Source: Kiloniella laminariae (lineage in GTDB: Bacteria; Pseudomonadota; Alphaproteobacteria; Kiloniellales; Kiloniellaceae). Taken from it: a stretch of DNA of 64,000 nt. How positions within the stretch are numbered: the first letter of the stretch is position 1; each line of letters begins with the position of its first letter. The translations under genes were made by a program, and so were the position numbers. The notes beneath the pieces were generated by a model, which saw only the letters and a list, made by a program, of their open reading frames with translations, was not told the origin of the DNA and did no database searches. Shown here in pieces: positions 8,099 through 16,791 of the stretch. Location of the stretch: positions 620,001 to 684,000 of the forward strand of contig NZ_JAPWGY010000001.1 in the NCBI RefSeq assembly GCF_027214005.1, in the 5' to 3' direction.

Positions 8099-9376
8099 CT
8101 ATTTTACCAGTTGGGATCGTCTGGTCGCGGGCATAAAGGCAAAGAGAAACCCGGTGACGGTAAAGATACTGCCCCACAAAAGATAGATCTGGGCCGTTGA
8201 AAAAGCAGTCAGAAATGAGGGAGAGAGGTGGACAAAAATACCGATCAATCCCGTGATCGCCTGCACAAGGCTGCGGACGCGGCCAATCTTTGTTTCATCG
8301 CAGTGCTGGAGAAATTCCCCCTCTGCAATGGCTTTTGCCGTGCTTGCGGTGGCTCCCATGGCCAGTTGAAGGCCAATCAGGATGACGGGATTTATCTCGA
8401 ACCACATCATGATCATGGTGCCGCCGATCAGGGCCAGGCACCATGACTCTATCCTCTGTAATTGATAGCGGACGACCAGCAGGGCAACCGTCATGCTTGC
8501 GCCGACGGCTCCGATTGCCCAGGCAGCATCGGCAAAGCCATACAAGTCACTGCCTGACTGCATTTCTACAAAGACATAAGCAGGTAACAGCGTGTTCGTG
8601 ACCTGACCGGATGCAAAGGCAAGGCCGATTGTGATCGAGGTCACCACCAATATGGGATTTCCTGCCAGATACCCCAGACCTTCCCGAAGATCTGAAAGGT
8701 ACCGCCTGTTGTTTGCCGGGATATCAGTTGCGGGGGTGGCATCTGCCGGGTTGCCTGTTTCCGGAAGATCTGTCTCGGGTATGTCTGCTTCTGCAACGCT
8801 CAGTCCGCTTGTACGCGCAGGAGGCAAAGGCCTCAGGAGTAAGACGCTCAACCACATGATCAGGCCAGAGGCCGCTGAAAGCAGAAAAACAATGCCCGGG
8901 CCCTGATAATGCATGACCAGGCCCGCAACCCCAACGCCTGTAACCATAAAGACCTGTCGAAAACTGCCGAGCTGCGCCCCGACTTTACGACGGTGATCCC
9001 TTGGCACGACAGCCTGGACCAGGGCATCAAAAGGCCCGCCGACAAACAGCCCCCCGATTGACCATAAGGTGGCAGCAATAAACAGCTGTTCAATCGCCAG
9101 CTCTATCGCCAGTTCCCGGGCAAAGAGACTGACGAGACCAGGAAAGGCGATCGCCAGAACAATCAGCAGCTGCCCTGCAAGAACAGATTTTTTGTGATCC
9201 CGGCGCTCGATCACCGTCCCGACGAAGGGGCCGACAAACAGGGCGATCAGGCTCCAGATGACCAGTACCAGACCAACCATCGCCTTGTCGTTTGTCAAGA
9301 CCAGCGCCGTCCAGGCCACGGCAACAACAAAGGCACCGCGCGAAAAGGCCCCAGCTGCAGCAGCAAAAAAAATCAC
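8099..9376 (-). CDS. MFS transporter (EntS/MFS_3-like exporter)
   Basis: A 425-residue inner-membrane protein with ~12 hydrophobic segments. It contains the MFS loop GTVIERRDHKKSVLAGQ after helix 2 and a long, acidic, Pro/Asp-rich cytoplasmic loop near residues 195-225 (ADIPETDLPETGNPADATPA) between the two six-helix halves. It resembles exporters of siderophores or macrolides (MFS_3 type); the cargo is unknown. The GTG start at 9376 follows GAGGGAG at six bases and puts the first helix at the very N-terminus. It is transcribed away from the small peptide gene at 9805, with a palindrome between them. Confidence 0.85.
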   Translation of the reverse strand: MIFFAAAAGAFSRGAFVVAVAWTALVLTNDKAMVGLVLVIWSLIALFVGPFVGTVIERRDHKKSVLAGQLLIVLAIAFPGLVSLFARELAIELAIEQLFIAATLWSIGGLFVGGPFDALVQAVVPRDHRRKVGAQLGSFRQVFMVTGVGVAGLVMHYQGPGIVFLLSAASGLIMWLSVLLLRPLPPARTSGLSVAEADIPETDLPETGNPADATPATDIPANNRRYLSDLREGLGYLAGNPILVVTSITIGLAFASGQVTNTLLPAYVFVEMQSGSDLYGFADAAWAIGAVGASMTVALLVVRYQLQRIESWCLALIGGTMIMMWFEINPVILIGLQLAMGATASTAKAIAEGEFLQHCDETKIGRVRSLVQAITGLIGIFVHLSPSFLTAFSTAQIYLLWGSIFTVTGFLFAFMPATRRSQLVK

Positions 9377-9804
9377 CCTTTTCTCCCTCTTTTGTCCTGT
9401 TTTGTCCCGATTTTTAAATCAGGTTTTAGCTCTGGTTTTAAATGTGGAACCAGTACATCATGGGTTATGTGTAGTTATGATTGCGAATTTTAATTTTCAA
9501 ACAAGCATAAATAGAGTTTTTGATGTGTTCCGTCCATCGTGATATGGCGTTTTTGCAAGATGGCCCTGATGGTTTTCCCGAAAGATCTCCAGACCGGATT
9601 ATCGCGGTTGTGAAGCCAGAAAAAGTCAGTCAGGAAGCGGACTTAATCAAGCTGGCAACAGCACCGACAGTCAATTTGATAAGTAAGTATTGCTTACTTA
9701 TGATTGAAGTATGATTATTTTTTGTTGAAATTTTATTTCGTCAGATGTATGTCTGGTTGTGCGTGAGACAACATCACGTCATAGCAAATTGAGAGGATAT
9801 TTTG
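9377..9804. other. AT-rich intergenic region between MFS exporter and peptide gene
   Basis: About 430 bases, clearly richer in A+T than the genes around it. It holds the palindrome at 9680-9700. A 64-codon plus-strand frame around 9520-9714 has no convincing ribosome binding site and runs through the palindrome, so I do not call it. Confidence 0.5.
9680..9700. promoter_or_regulatory. Perfect 8-bp inverted repeat, candidate operator
   Basis: TAAGTAAG and CTTACTTA are separated by five bases (TATTG). Size and spacing are typical of TetR- or MarR-type operators. It sits ~105 bases upstream of the peptide gene and ~300 bases upstream of the divergent MFS exporter, so it could control either. No regulator gene of these families is adjacent. 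Confidence 0.5.
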
Positions 9805-9945
9805 ATGAATAAGCTAAGTTCAAAACAGGCAAAAAAATCACTCACAAAATCAATTGCTTCTACAGGGAAGCCAACACAGTTCAAAATCAAGCTAAGCACC
9901 AAAAAAGCCTTTTGTGGAAAACTCTGCATGCCGAACGTCAACTGA
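9805..9945 (+). CDS. Orphan 46-residue Lys-rich peptide with C-terminal C-x3-C
   Basis: A short gene with a good ribosome binding site: GAGAGGA about nine bases before ATG 9805, stop TGA at 9943-9945. The product begins MNKLSSKQAKKSLTKSIAST and ends in a compact segment AFCGKLCMPNVN with two cysteines. It has about ten lysines, few acidic residues and no signal peptide or membrane helix. The layout (polar Ser/Thr/Lys leader, short Cys-containing tail) is like a ribosomally made peptide precursor, but no maturase I can name with certainty is adjacent. I do not recognise the family. It lies between an MFS exporter and a GRDP-like gene. Confidence 0.5.
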   Translation: MNKLSSKQAKKSLTKSIASTGKPTQFKIKLSTKKAFCGKLCMPNVN

Positions 9946-10369
9946 CGGTAAGCATGTCTTCGCTCCCTGATCGTTTCTTGTTCCAGGCTTTCTGCTCTGG
10001 GCAGGAAGGACAAATGATTTCGAAGGCCTGAAAGACAGACACGGTTTTTCTATTTGTTATATCATATTGTTTTTTATGATGTAATAACCCTTTAAATCGT
10101 TTGGGGAGTTCTTGCCAGGCGGGTTCGGGTAATCCGTCTGGCAAGCCAGATCAATCATGAATACAGAGCTGTCGAACGATATTGTAAAGACTGCTTTAAA
10201 ATCAGCCCACCCTGTTCCTGTACTGAGTGCAAGATCTTTTCCGGTCCTTGTGATCAGAACTCCAGGTCTTTTTCGGGGATAATTCTGGCTCCTTGTCTAA
10301 ACGGCAAGACCGAAGCAACGGGCAGACTTTCTGCAGTGTAATTTCACCGGAAATGAGGGAGGGACAGAA
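9946..10369. other. Intergenic region downstream of the peptide gene
   Basis: About 420 bases without a supported gene. It must hold the promoter of the GRDP-like gene, whose start is preceded by GAGGGAGGGACAG. I see no clear terminator or conserved RNA. Confidence 0.4.
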
Positions 10370-10849
10370 ATGGAATTGGCGCGGGTCGAAAAGGATTTGA
10401 CGGGCAATCTATGGTTGCCTTTGAAAATTGAAGGTATCAGGCATCTGGAACAGCTTGAGGAGGTGAGGGACTATATCTTTACAATGGATATGTCGATGAT
10501 CTTCTTCAAGATGACCAATGAAGAGTCTGCCGGGGAACTGGGGCTGCTTTGGGAAGAAGAGGATGCAAAATTCGCGATCAATCAGTATCGGCAGTATCTG
10601 TACCTGATCCGGAAATACGAAGCCAACATTTCGCCGACACTGGCGATTGATGCGGTCTGGCATAACCATATCCTGGATACCCGGAAATACGTCAAAGACT
10701 GTCAGGTTATCTTCGGGCATTATCTGCACCACTTCCCCTATTTCGGGTCGCGAAGTACAGAAGATCGACGACAGCTTGAAATTGCCTTTGGCAACACGCA
10801 GAAGCTGTTTCTGGAAGAATTTGGCGTTGATATTACCCAGGGCACCTGA
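10370..10849 (+). CDS. GRDP-like (glycine-rich domain-containing-protein-like) protein
   Basis: A 159-residue soluble protein. The diagnostic block is AVWHNHILDTRKYVKDCQ followed by FGHYLHHFPYFGSR, matching the core H-x-H-x-x-D-T-x-x-Y and HHFPYFG motifs of the family named after plant glycine-rich domain-containing proteins. The histidines and aspartate could bind a metal, but the biochemical role of bacterial members is not established to my knowledge. The ATG is preceded by a strong GGAGGGACAGAA. It stands between the orphan peptide gene and a flavin amine oxidase. Confidence 0.75.
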   Translation: MELARVEKDLTGNLWLPLKIEGIRHLEQLEEVRDYIFTMDMSMIFFKMTNEESAGELGLLWEEEDAKFAINQYRQYLYLIRKYEANISPTLAIDAVWHNHILDTRKYVKDCQVIFGHYLHHFPYFGSRSTEDRRQLEIAFGNTQKLFLEEFGVDITQGT

Positions 10850-11103
10850 AGGTTTTCTTGCCCGTTCTGCCCTGTCCTCTTCAGGAGACAAAGGCGTATT
10901 TTGTTGACGAGGCGGGTTTCCCGTAAGAACCTCGGATAACATGATATCCTGATACAGGGCGGGGATAGCTTTTTTGCATGGGGAGCGGCTATCAAACTGC
11001 ATCACATGCTGTTACGCCAGAGTAATCACCAGAGCGAGTAATCACCAGAACGCAGGATAAACGATCCAGAATTTCCACGCATATTTTATGCCGGATATTT
11101 TCC

Positions 11104-12240
11104 ATGACACGAAAAGAGTTTCTGAAATATCTGATCAGGGTGAGCGCAGGGGCCGGGATAGCGGCAAGCTCTGGCAGGTTGTCACAAGCTTTGGCCGATA
11201 CCCGCGATCTGCCGGTTCTGGTGATCGGGGCCGGAGCTGCCGGGCTTATGGCGGGGTATGAATTGCAGCGCCGTGGCATAGATTTTCGTATTCTCGAGGC
11301 CTCCGCTGTTTTTGGCGGGCGGGTCAGGAAGACGACGGATTTTACCGACTTCCCGCTTGATCTGGGGGCTGAATGGATCCACAGCGATGAACCGCAGGAA
11401 CTCTTCCGGGAACTGCTGGACGATGAAGACATCAGGTTTGAGGCTGACTTGCTGGCCTACCAACCCGCAGAATTTATCTGGGAAGAGGGCAGGCTGGAGA
11501 AAGAACCCTCGCTTTACACGCTGGAGTACAAGTTTAAAAATACCACCTGGCATGATTTTCTCGATCTGTATCTTGCCCCCGCCAGCAGGGGGAAAATCCA
11601 TTACAACAGCCCGGTGACAAAGATCGATTACGCCGGGACGCGGACGCTTGTCACAACCGGGAAGGGCGAGGTCTTTACAGCGGATCAGTTGCTCGTGACG
11701 GTGCCTCTGGGCGTGTTGAAGGCTGGGATGATCGCCTTTTCACCACCACTGCCCCCGGAAAAAGTCAAAGCGATCAGGGATATTTCCTTCCCGCCGGGCC
11801 TGAAGGTCTTTTTCGAGTTTTCAGACAAGTTCTATCCCGATGCGGTCGAGACGCCAGAGCGCTATTATTACGATGCCGCCTTTGGCAAAGACACAGCGCG
11901 CCATATCCTCGGGCTGTTCTGCGTTGGCGAAGGGGCCGAAAGCCTGATTGCGCTGCCAGATGAACAGGCGGTTGTGGCCACTGTTCTGGGGGAGCTTGAC
12001 CGGATCTTTGCGGGCAAGGCTTCTGCGCTCTATCAAAAACACATTGTCCAGAACTGGTCTGCCGAACCCTATGTCCGCGGATCTTATAGCCATAACCGGA
12101 ACGACCCGCTGCGCCGGGCGCTTCTCGCGCCTTTGGGAGAGAAAGTGTATTTTGCGGGTGAGGCACTGGATGAATATTTTGACTCCACGGTCGATGGCGC
12201 GGCCTTTTCCGCGCTGTCGGTGCTGGAGGAAATGATCTGA
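11104..12240 (+). CDS. FAD-dependent amine oxidase-like protein, possibly Tat-exported
   Basis: A 378-residue flavoprotein. The Rossmann motif VIGAGAAGLMAGYELQRRG starts at about residue 39 and is followed by LEASAVFGGRV. Near the C-terminus is VYFAGEALDEYFDSTVDGAA, the second FAD-contact region of monoamine and polyamine oxidases. The N-terminus TRKEFLKYLIRVSAGAGIAASS resembles a twin-arginine signal with R-K in place of R-R, so export of the folded enzyme is possible. It is shorter than typical family members (~430 residues). The substrate is unknown. About 250 bases separate it from the GRDP-like gene. Confidence 0.85.
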   Translation: MTRKEFLKYLIRVSAGAGIAASSGRLSQALADTRDLPVLVIGAGAAGLMAGYELQRRGIDFRILEASAVFGGRVRKTTDFTDFPLDLGAEWIHSDEPQELFRELLDDEDIRFEADLLAYQPAEFIWEEGRLEKEPSLYTLEYKFKNTTWHDFLDLYLAPASRGKIHYNSPVTKIDYAGTRTLVTTGKGEVFTADQLLVTVPLGVLKAGMIAFSPPLPPEKVKAIRDISFPPGLKVFFEFSDKFYPDAVETPERYYYDAAFGKDTARHILGLFCVGEGAESLIALPDEQAVVATVLGELDRIFAGKASALYQKHIVQNWSAEPYVRGSYSHNRNDPLRRALLAPLGEKVYFAGEALDEYFDSTVDGAAFSALSVLEEMI

Positions 12241-12375
12241 CGGACGCCGCTGTCCTCGGATAAGAGAGTGCGCCAGGGGATGAGGATGCAAAAAATGTTG
12301 ACGGCAGGCTTTGGCTATAAGAGCCTGAGATCACAGGATAATAAGCAAGCATTATAAAAGCGGGGAAAAACAGGG

Positions 12376-13200
12376 ATGAGGCCATCAGTCAGTGATCTGA
12401 TTACATCTGCGGATATCGAAGCCTATCAGCGCGATGGCGCGGTGTGTATTCCCGGCCTCTTTGACGGCTGGGTCGATACGATCATTGAAGCGATCGAGCA
12501 GAACATGCGCGCGCCCGGCCCCTATGCGGCTGATAACCTCAAAGCGGGCGAGCAGGGGCGGTTTTTTGATGACTATTGCAACTGGCAACGCATTCCGGAA
12601 CTGGCAAAAATCATCCAGGAGTCGCCCGCTGCCGAAGCTGCGGCACGGTTGATGGGGTCAAAGCGGGTGCAGATTTTCCACGACCATGTGCTGGTCAAGG
12701 AACCGGGCACCGCCAAGCCGACACCCTGGCATCAGGATGCGCCCTATTATTTTGTCGAGGGCCGTCAGACCCTGAGTTTCTGGATCCCGGTTGATCCGGT
12801 GCGCGAGGCCTCGCTGCGGCTGGTTGCCGGATCGCACCGCTGGGACAAGATGGTGCTGCCGACCCGCTGGCTCAACGAGGACAGTTTTTATCCCGATCAG
12901 GAAGATTTCCTGCCCGTGCCGGACCCTGATGCCGAGCCGGAAAAGTACCCGGTGCTGGAATGGCCCATGGCCCCGGGCGATGCGGTGGCGTTTGACTATC
13001 GCACCCTGCACGGCGCGCGCGGCAATCTGGCAGGCAGCCGCCGCCAGGCGCTGTCACTGCGCTTTGTCGGCGATGATGCGCGCTATGTCACCCGTCCGGG
13101 CCGGACCTCGCCCCCTTTTCCGGGACACGATATGAAAGACGGGCAGATCCTGCGCGAAGACTGGTTCCCGGTGGTGTGGCCAGTGGTGCAGCAGGAGTAA
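12376..13200 (+). CDS. Phytanoyl-CoA dioxygenase (PhyH)-family Fe(II)/2-oxoglutarate oxygenase
   Basis: A 274-residue soluble enzyme. It starts with ITSADIEAYQRDGAVCIPGLF, typical of PhyH proteins. The metal ligands are visible as PTPWHQDAPYY (H-x-D) and RTLHGARGN (distal His), with a 2-oxoglutarate-binding Arg downstream in RQALSLRFVGDD. It hydroxylates an unidentified substrate. The spacing to the flavin oxidase is ~135 bases, with AT-rich sequence that may carry a promoter. The downstream gene is an unrelated channel. Confidence 0.88.
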   Translation: MRPSVSDLITSADIEAYQRDGAVCIPGLFDGWVDTIIEAIEQNMRAPGPYAADNLKAGEQGRFFDDYCNWQRIPELAKIIQESPAAEAAARLMGSKRVQIFHDHVLVKEPGTAKPTPWHQDAPYYFVEGRQTLSFWIPVDPVREASLRLVAGSHRWDKMVLPTRWLNEDSFYPDQEDFLPVPDPDAEPEKYPVLEWPMAPGDAVAFDYRTLHGARGNLAGSRRQALSLRFVGDDARYVTRPGRTSPPFPGHDMKDGQILREDWFPVVWPVVQQE

Positions 13201-13321
13201 GGCTTTTTATATTGCCTGTATTACGTCCTGAATTAAGACGACGGTAGCTTTTCCGGGGTATAGATCAGGATAGTGTTTTGGACAGGATGCCCGGATACCG
13301 GGCGTGCGGGGGAGAGAAGCT

Positions 13322-14032
13322 ATGGAAATCCTGAGCTGGGTGGATTACGCGGGGGTCGCGGTTTTTGCCGCCACGGGCGCGCTGGCGGCCTCGCGCAAAC
13401 AGCTGGATTTTATCGCCTTTGTCTTTCTGGCAGCGACCACCGGCATTGGCGGCGGCACCCTGCGCGATGCCATTCTCGGCCTGACCCCCGTGTTCTGGGT
13501 GCAGCAGGAAATCTATCTCTATATCTGCGTTGTTGTGGCGGCGGTGGTGTTCTTTACCGCGCACCGCTTTGAATCGCGCTATCGTCTGTTGCTGTGGCTC
13601 GATGCCATCGGCATGGCGATTTTCTGCGTCAAGGGTGCCCAGATCGGACTGGCGGCGACGGGATCGCCGACAGCCGCTGTGGTCACGGGGATTTTGTCTT
13701 CGACCTTTGGCGGGGTGCTGCGCGATATCCTTTCGGGTGAACAGTCGGTACTGATGCGCCGGGAAATCTATGTCACCGCCGCGCTCTTTGGCTCTGCCGT
13801 CTGGGTTTTGGGCGACTATATCGGCAGCCTGTTCGGCGAGCGGCTGGGCCAGTACCAGCACCTGAGCCAGGAAATCGCCTCGGTCGCCGGCTTTGCCGTG
13901 GCGCTGTTCATCCGTGGCGGCGCCCTGTACTGGGACTGGAAAATGCCCAACTACAAAAACGCCCCGGGCCGCACGATCGAAGAAGTCGAGGCCCTGATCG
14001 AAAGACGCCGCCAGGAAAAAACCGGGGGCTAA
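13322..14032 (+). CDS. TRIC-family (UPF0126) trimeric intracellular cation channel-like protein
   Basis: A 236-residue inner-membrane protein with about seven hydrophobic helices. It shows the two-fold repeated glycine motifs of the family: TTGIGGGTLRDAILG in the first half and SSTFGGVLRDILSGE in the second. Bacterial TRIC proteins form homotrimeric monovalent cation channels. The ATG at 13322 has GGGGGAG seven bases upstream; the frame extends six codons earlier but without a better site. Confidence 0.88.
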   Translation: MEILSWVDYAGVAVFAATGALAASRKQLDFIAFVFLAATTGIGGGTLRDAILGLTPVFWVQQEIYLYICVVVAAVVFFTAHRFESRYRLLLWLDAIGMAIFCVKGAQIGLAATGSPTAAVVTGILSSTFGGVLRDILSGEQSVLMRREIYVTAALFGSAVWVLGDYIGSLFGERLGQYQHLSQEIASVAGFAVALFIRGGALYWDWKMPNYKNAPGRTIEEVEALIERRRQEKTGG

Positions 14033-14915
14033 GCCCCTTTGGGACGATTTGTTGAAGGGATAAGGATTTTATAACAAGGGGAAATGGGGAGGTGTCTGCG
14101 ATAGGTGGTTGACCTTTATTGATGTTACCTTATCGATATTCCTTTGTATTTTTGAACCATTAGTGCGCCTGCGCCACCTGTCGATGTGGCGCCTTTGGGA
14201 ACCATTCGTATCCGGCCTTTATTGCTAAATTCATTTTTTTCGATGAACTCACGCAGTTCGCGTTCTGTTGCTGGTTTGAAAGTAGTATTGTCGCTAGAAA
14301 AAGTATAACTGTAGTAACCCTTTTTATCTCCTTTAAGGCCTTTAAAGGGGTGGCATACAATTCCATCCTTATTTATTCCGATAACATCTTCCAGTATCTC
14401 TAGCACTGATCAACTCCGAAAATATAACATGGTTGTAACCGTCGTTTACCGCCCGAAGTGTGGGAGCTCGTCATACACTTCGGATCTCTTCGTAACGAAT
14501 AGTCGTGTTAATAATCTAAGCTCCTTTGTAAAAGAAGTACACACATAGCGTGTATTTGTTCTTAAAGTATTATGTTGGTGTGAAGGGATAGTAGCTTTAC
14601 GCCGCATTTTCCGCGCCGATGTCCGAGTGTTTTCAAAAAAAATCCTCAGGATTTTCCTTGAAATATATAGGGGAACTCTTACGTGGGGTGTAAGCTGCTT
14701 TTCGCACTGCGGGGCAAAATCCTTGTTGGTCAGGTTATATCGACTTCATCTGATGATTGAGCCGACCTTTTGATTTGTCCTGGGTCTTCCTTGGTCTTCC
14801 CCTGTGTTGAGGCATGGGGAGACGGACAGACAGTTACCCGGCACTTGCTCTGACTATCAGTGGGTGTAAGCAGCTTAAGAAGGCATGTCGTCATAACCAT
14901 AGAGGAGAAATCTAC
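14033..14915. other. AT-rich region with one orphan ORF and small hairpins
   Basis: About 880 bases, noticeably more A+T-rich than its flanks. It holds the orphan minus-strand ORF at 14125-14406, a 9-bp hairpin CCGAAGTGT/ACACTTCGG (14453-14483) and a 7-bp hairpin AAAATCC/GGATTTT (14639-14655). The composition suggests acquired or decayed DNA. I recognise no RNA gene. Confidence 0.5.
14125..14406 (-). CDS. Hypothetical protein, AT-rich orphan
   Basis: A 93-residue frame with a GTG start at 14406 preceded by GGAG at seven bases, which is good initiation context. The product contains GDKKGYYSYTFSSDNTTFKPATER and a basic Gly-rich end (KGATSTGGAGALMVQKYKG). I do not recognise it. Codon use is AT-rich compared with neighbours, consistent with transfer. 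It may be a real small gene or a remnant. Confidence 0.45.
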   Translation of the reverse strand: MLEILEDVIGINKDGIVCHPFKGLKGDKKGYYSYTFSSDNTTFKPATERELREFIEKNEFSNKGRIRMVPKGATSTGGAGALMVQKYKGISIR

Positions 14916-15203
14916 ATGAGTATGAAAGAAGCCTACGAGAAAAAGTTCCAGGCCCAGCTGGCTGAATGGAATGCAGAAATTGACAAGTTCAAGGCCCAGG
15001 CCGACGCCGCCCAGGGCGAGGCAGAAATCCAGTATCGCAAAAAAGTTGACGAGCTTCGCGCCCTGCAGGAAGAGTCTGCCGGAAAGCTGCGCGCGTTTAA
15101 AAATGCCAGTGATGGCGCCTGGCAGGACATGAAAAAAGGCATGGATGCCGCCTGGGACAGCTTTGAAGACGCGATGAAATCGGCGACTTCCCGTTTTAAA
15201 TAA
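14916..15203 (+). CDS. Small cytoplasmic coiled-coil protein (sll1863-like)
   Basis: A 95-residue, highly charged, almost entirely helical protein with no signal peptide. It runs MSMKEAYEKKFQAQLAEWNA, then Ala/Gln/Glu-rich heptads, and ends AWQDMKKGMDAAWDSFEDAM. It resembles small stress-related coiled-coil proteins of the sll1863 type; the function is not known. The ATG at 14916 has GAGGAG eight bases upstream. The next gene encodes an exported coiled-coil protein sharing the W-x-[DE]-[MV]-K-K-G motif. Confidence 0.75.
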   Translation: MSMKEAYEKKFQAQLAEWNAEIDKFKAQADAAQGEAEIQYRKKVDELRALQEESAGKLRAFKNASDGAWQDMKKGMDAAWDSFEDAMKSATSRFK

Positions 15204-15330
15204 CGGATGGGGTGATCCGGCTGGCACCCGCTGAAAAAGGCTCTGGCAAGGGGCTATATGCTTTATGGTACGGCGGGCTGTATCAAAAGAGTACCTTGCC
15301 AAAATTCATCAACAGTTTCAGGAGACAAGA

Positions 15331-15807
15331 ATGAAGTTTAAGACGCTGGTTCCTCTATTGGGGTTCCTGACCATGTTTGGTGGCCTCTCCCCGGCGCAGG
15401 CACAGACTGCCGCAGACAAGGCGACAGAGGCCACAACGCTGGAGCAGGTTCAGCAGGACGCAGCAGAGTTGATGGAATCAATCAAGGGCTATAGCGCCGA
15501 ACAGCGCGACGAAGCCCTGGCCGATGCCCAGGAAGGACTGGACAGTCTGGATCGGGAAATTGACGCACTGGAAACCCGGATAGACAAAAACTGGGACGAA
15601 ATGGACCAGGCCGCGCGCGAACAGGCACGCGAAAGTCTTCGCGCCTTGCGCAAACAACGCACAGAGCTGGCCCAGTGGTACGGTGAGTGGAAAAACAGCT
15701 CGGCTGATGCCTGGGACGAGGTCAAAAAAGGTTTCTCTGAGGCCTATCAGTCCCTGAGTGACTCCTGGGGTGAAGCGGTCACGGAATTCGACGAAACAAC
15801 TGAATAA
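15331..15807 (+). CDS. Exported coiled-coil protein (sll1863-like)
   Basis: A 158-residue protein with a signal peptide (KFKTLVPLLGFLTMFGGLSP, cleavage after AQA). A long helical region with heptads follows, then the end AWDEVKKGFSEAYQSLSDSW, which matches the cytoplasmic neighbour's motif. It is probably periplasmic. The ATG at 15331 is preceded by AGGAGACAAGA. It follows the first coiled-coil gene by ~130 bases, so the pair may be one operon. A terminator-like hairpin lies downstream. Confidence 0.78.
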   Translation: MKFKTLVPLLGFLTMFGGLSPAQAQTAADKATEATTLEQVQQDAAELMESIKGYSAEQRDEALADAQEGLDSLDREIDALETRIDKNWDEMDQAAREQARESLRALRKQRTELAQWYGEWKNSSADAWDEVKKGFSEAYQSLSDSWGEAVTEFDETTE

Positions 15808-15828
15808 TCCCGGACACGTTGCGCTGCC

Positions 15829-15862
15829 GCCATTGTTACAGGGGGGCAACAGCGGCGTTTTT
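15829..15862 (+). terminator. Rho-independent terminator after the coiled-coil pair
   Basis: CGCCATTGTT (15829-15838) pairs with AACAGCGGCG (15848-15857) at 8 of 10 positions, and the stem is followed by a T run at 15858-15862. It lies ~20 bases after the stop codon of the exported coiled-coil gene. Confidence 0.6.
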
Positions 15863-16026
15863 CGATAGAAATTTTATCTGACAACGGGCCAGCAGGATGA
15901 TTTCCTGCCTGGCCCGTTCGCGGTTCCGTTTATGCACGAAAAATGCAGGCAGGCAAGAGCGGAAGCATGGACCACAGCCCCATTCGACGACGCCCCCGCT
16001 GTTGCGGTTTCTGGCTTGCGACAGTG

Positions 16027-16785
16027 TTATCCTTCGTTTTCGTTCTGGAAGCGTTGGGCCCAGGAACGGTTGATTTCATCGGACAGCCGGGCGGTGGGCA
16101 GGGGTATGATTCTGGCAATCGAGCCGTCCAGACCAAGTTCTTCGAGTATTCCCGAAAGGATTGCCGAGGGATCACGGGACAGATCGTCGTAGGTAATCCG
16201 CAGGGGCGTTATGCCCTCACGCTTGAACCAGGATGTCCAGTTCTCGTCATCCACTGTCATATCATTGATATGCCGGGCAATTGCCACTGCATCATAGGCA
16301 GGTTGCTGCGGAGCGGAAAGGCGCTCCAGCTCTGTCCCGTCTGCATTCCTGTGCCAAAGACCGGATTGCTCGGCCCTGAGGCGTGAAATCGCCTGTTCAA
16401 GTTTGTTGGGGCGCGTCAGGTGGATGAATAGAATTTGCCCGAAAGCCACGCGAAGGCGCTCAGCGTCGGAGGGAAGATCCGGATACAGAAAATCAAGTTT
16501 TTGCATGAAGAAGTCGAAGCTGTGCCGCTGGAGACGCAAGCCGAACAGATCGCTGTTGCCGGTCCCACAGGCCTGCGCGGCAGCAAAAACAGCGGTCAGT
16601 TGCTCTTTTTCGCTGGGATATTGGTCTGCCTGCAATCCGAAATCTTCCATCCAGGCCGAAACAGACGGTTCGTGGAAATGGGAGTCCGGCACACCGGCTT
16701 TGCCTGTCGCGGCCAAAAGCCTGCACAAAAGAGTGCTGCCGCTCCGTGGGCTTGTGCAGATAATACAGGATTGATATTGGGCCAG
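16027..16785 (-). CDS. Stf0-type sulfotransferase with a non-canonical start
   Basis: A ~252-residue cytoplasmic sulfotransferase of the Stf0 type (the trehalose 2-sulfotransferase fold). The PAPS 5'-phosphosulfate loop is TSPRSGSTLLCRLLAATG, followed by FHEPSVSAWMEDFG and HLTRPNKLEQAISRLRAEQSG. The first AUG/GUG/UUG is a TTG at 16728 inside this loop, which would destroy the cofactor site. In-frame sequence upstream reads CIICTSPRSGST back to a CTG at 16785, seven bases after the stop codon of the TPR gene and ten after GGGGAG. I infer initiation there by termination-reinitiation. The acceptor is unknown. Confidence 0.8.
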   Translation of the reverse strand: MAQYQSCIICTSPRSGSTLLCRLLAATGKAGVPDSHFHEPSVSAWMEDFGLQADQYPSEKEQLTAVFAAAQACGTGNSDLFGLRLQRHSFDFFMQKLDFLYPDLPSDAERLRVAFGQILFIHLTRPNKLEQAISRLRAEQSGLWHRNADGTELERLSAPQQPAYDAVAIARHINDMTVDDENWTSWFKREGITPLRITYDDLSRDPSAILSGILEELGLDGSIARIIPLPTARLSDEINRSWAQRFQNENEG

Positions 16786-16791
16786 CTTTTT

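Noticed and set aside
9520-9714. 64-codon frame before the orphan peptide
   Set aside because: No good ribosome binding site, no conserved features, and it runs through the palindrome at 9680-9700.
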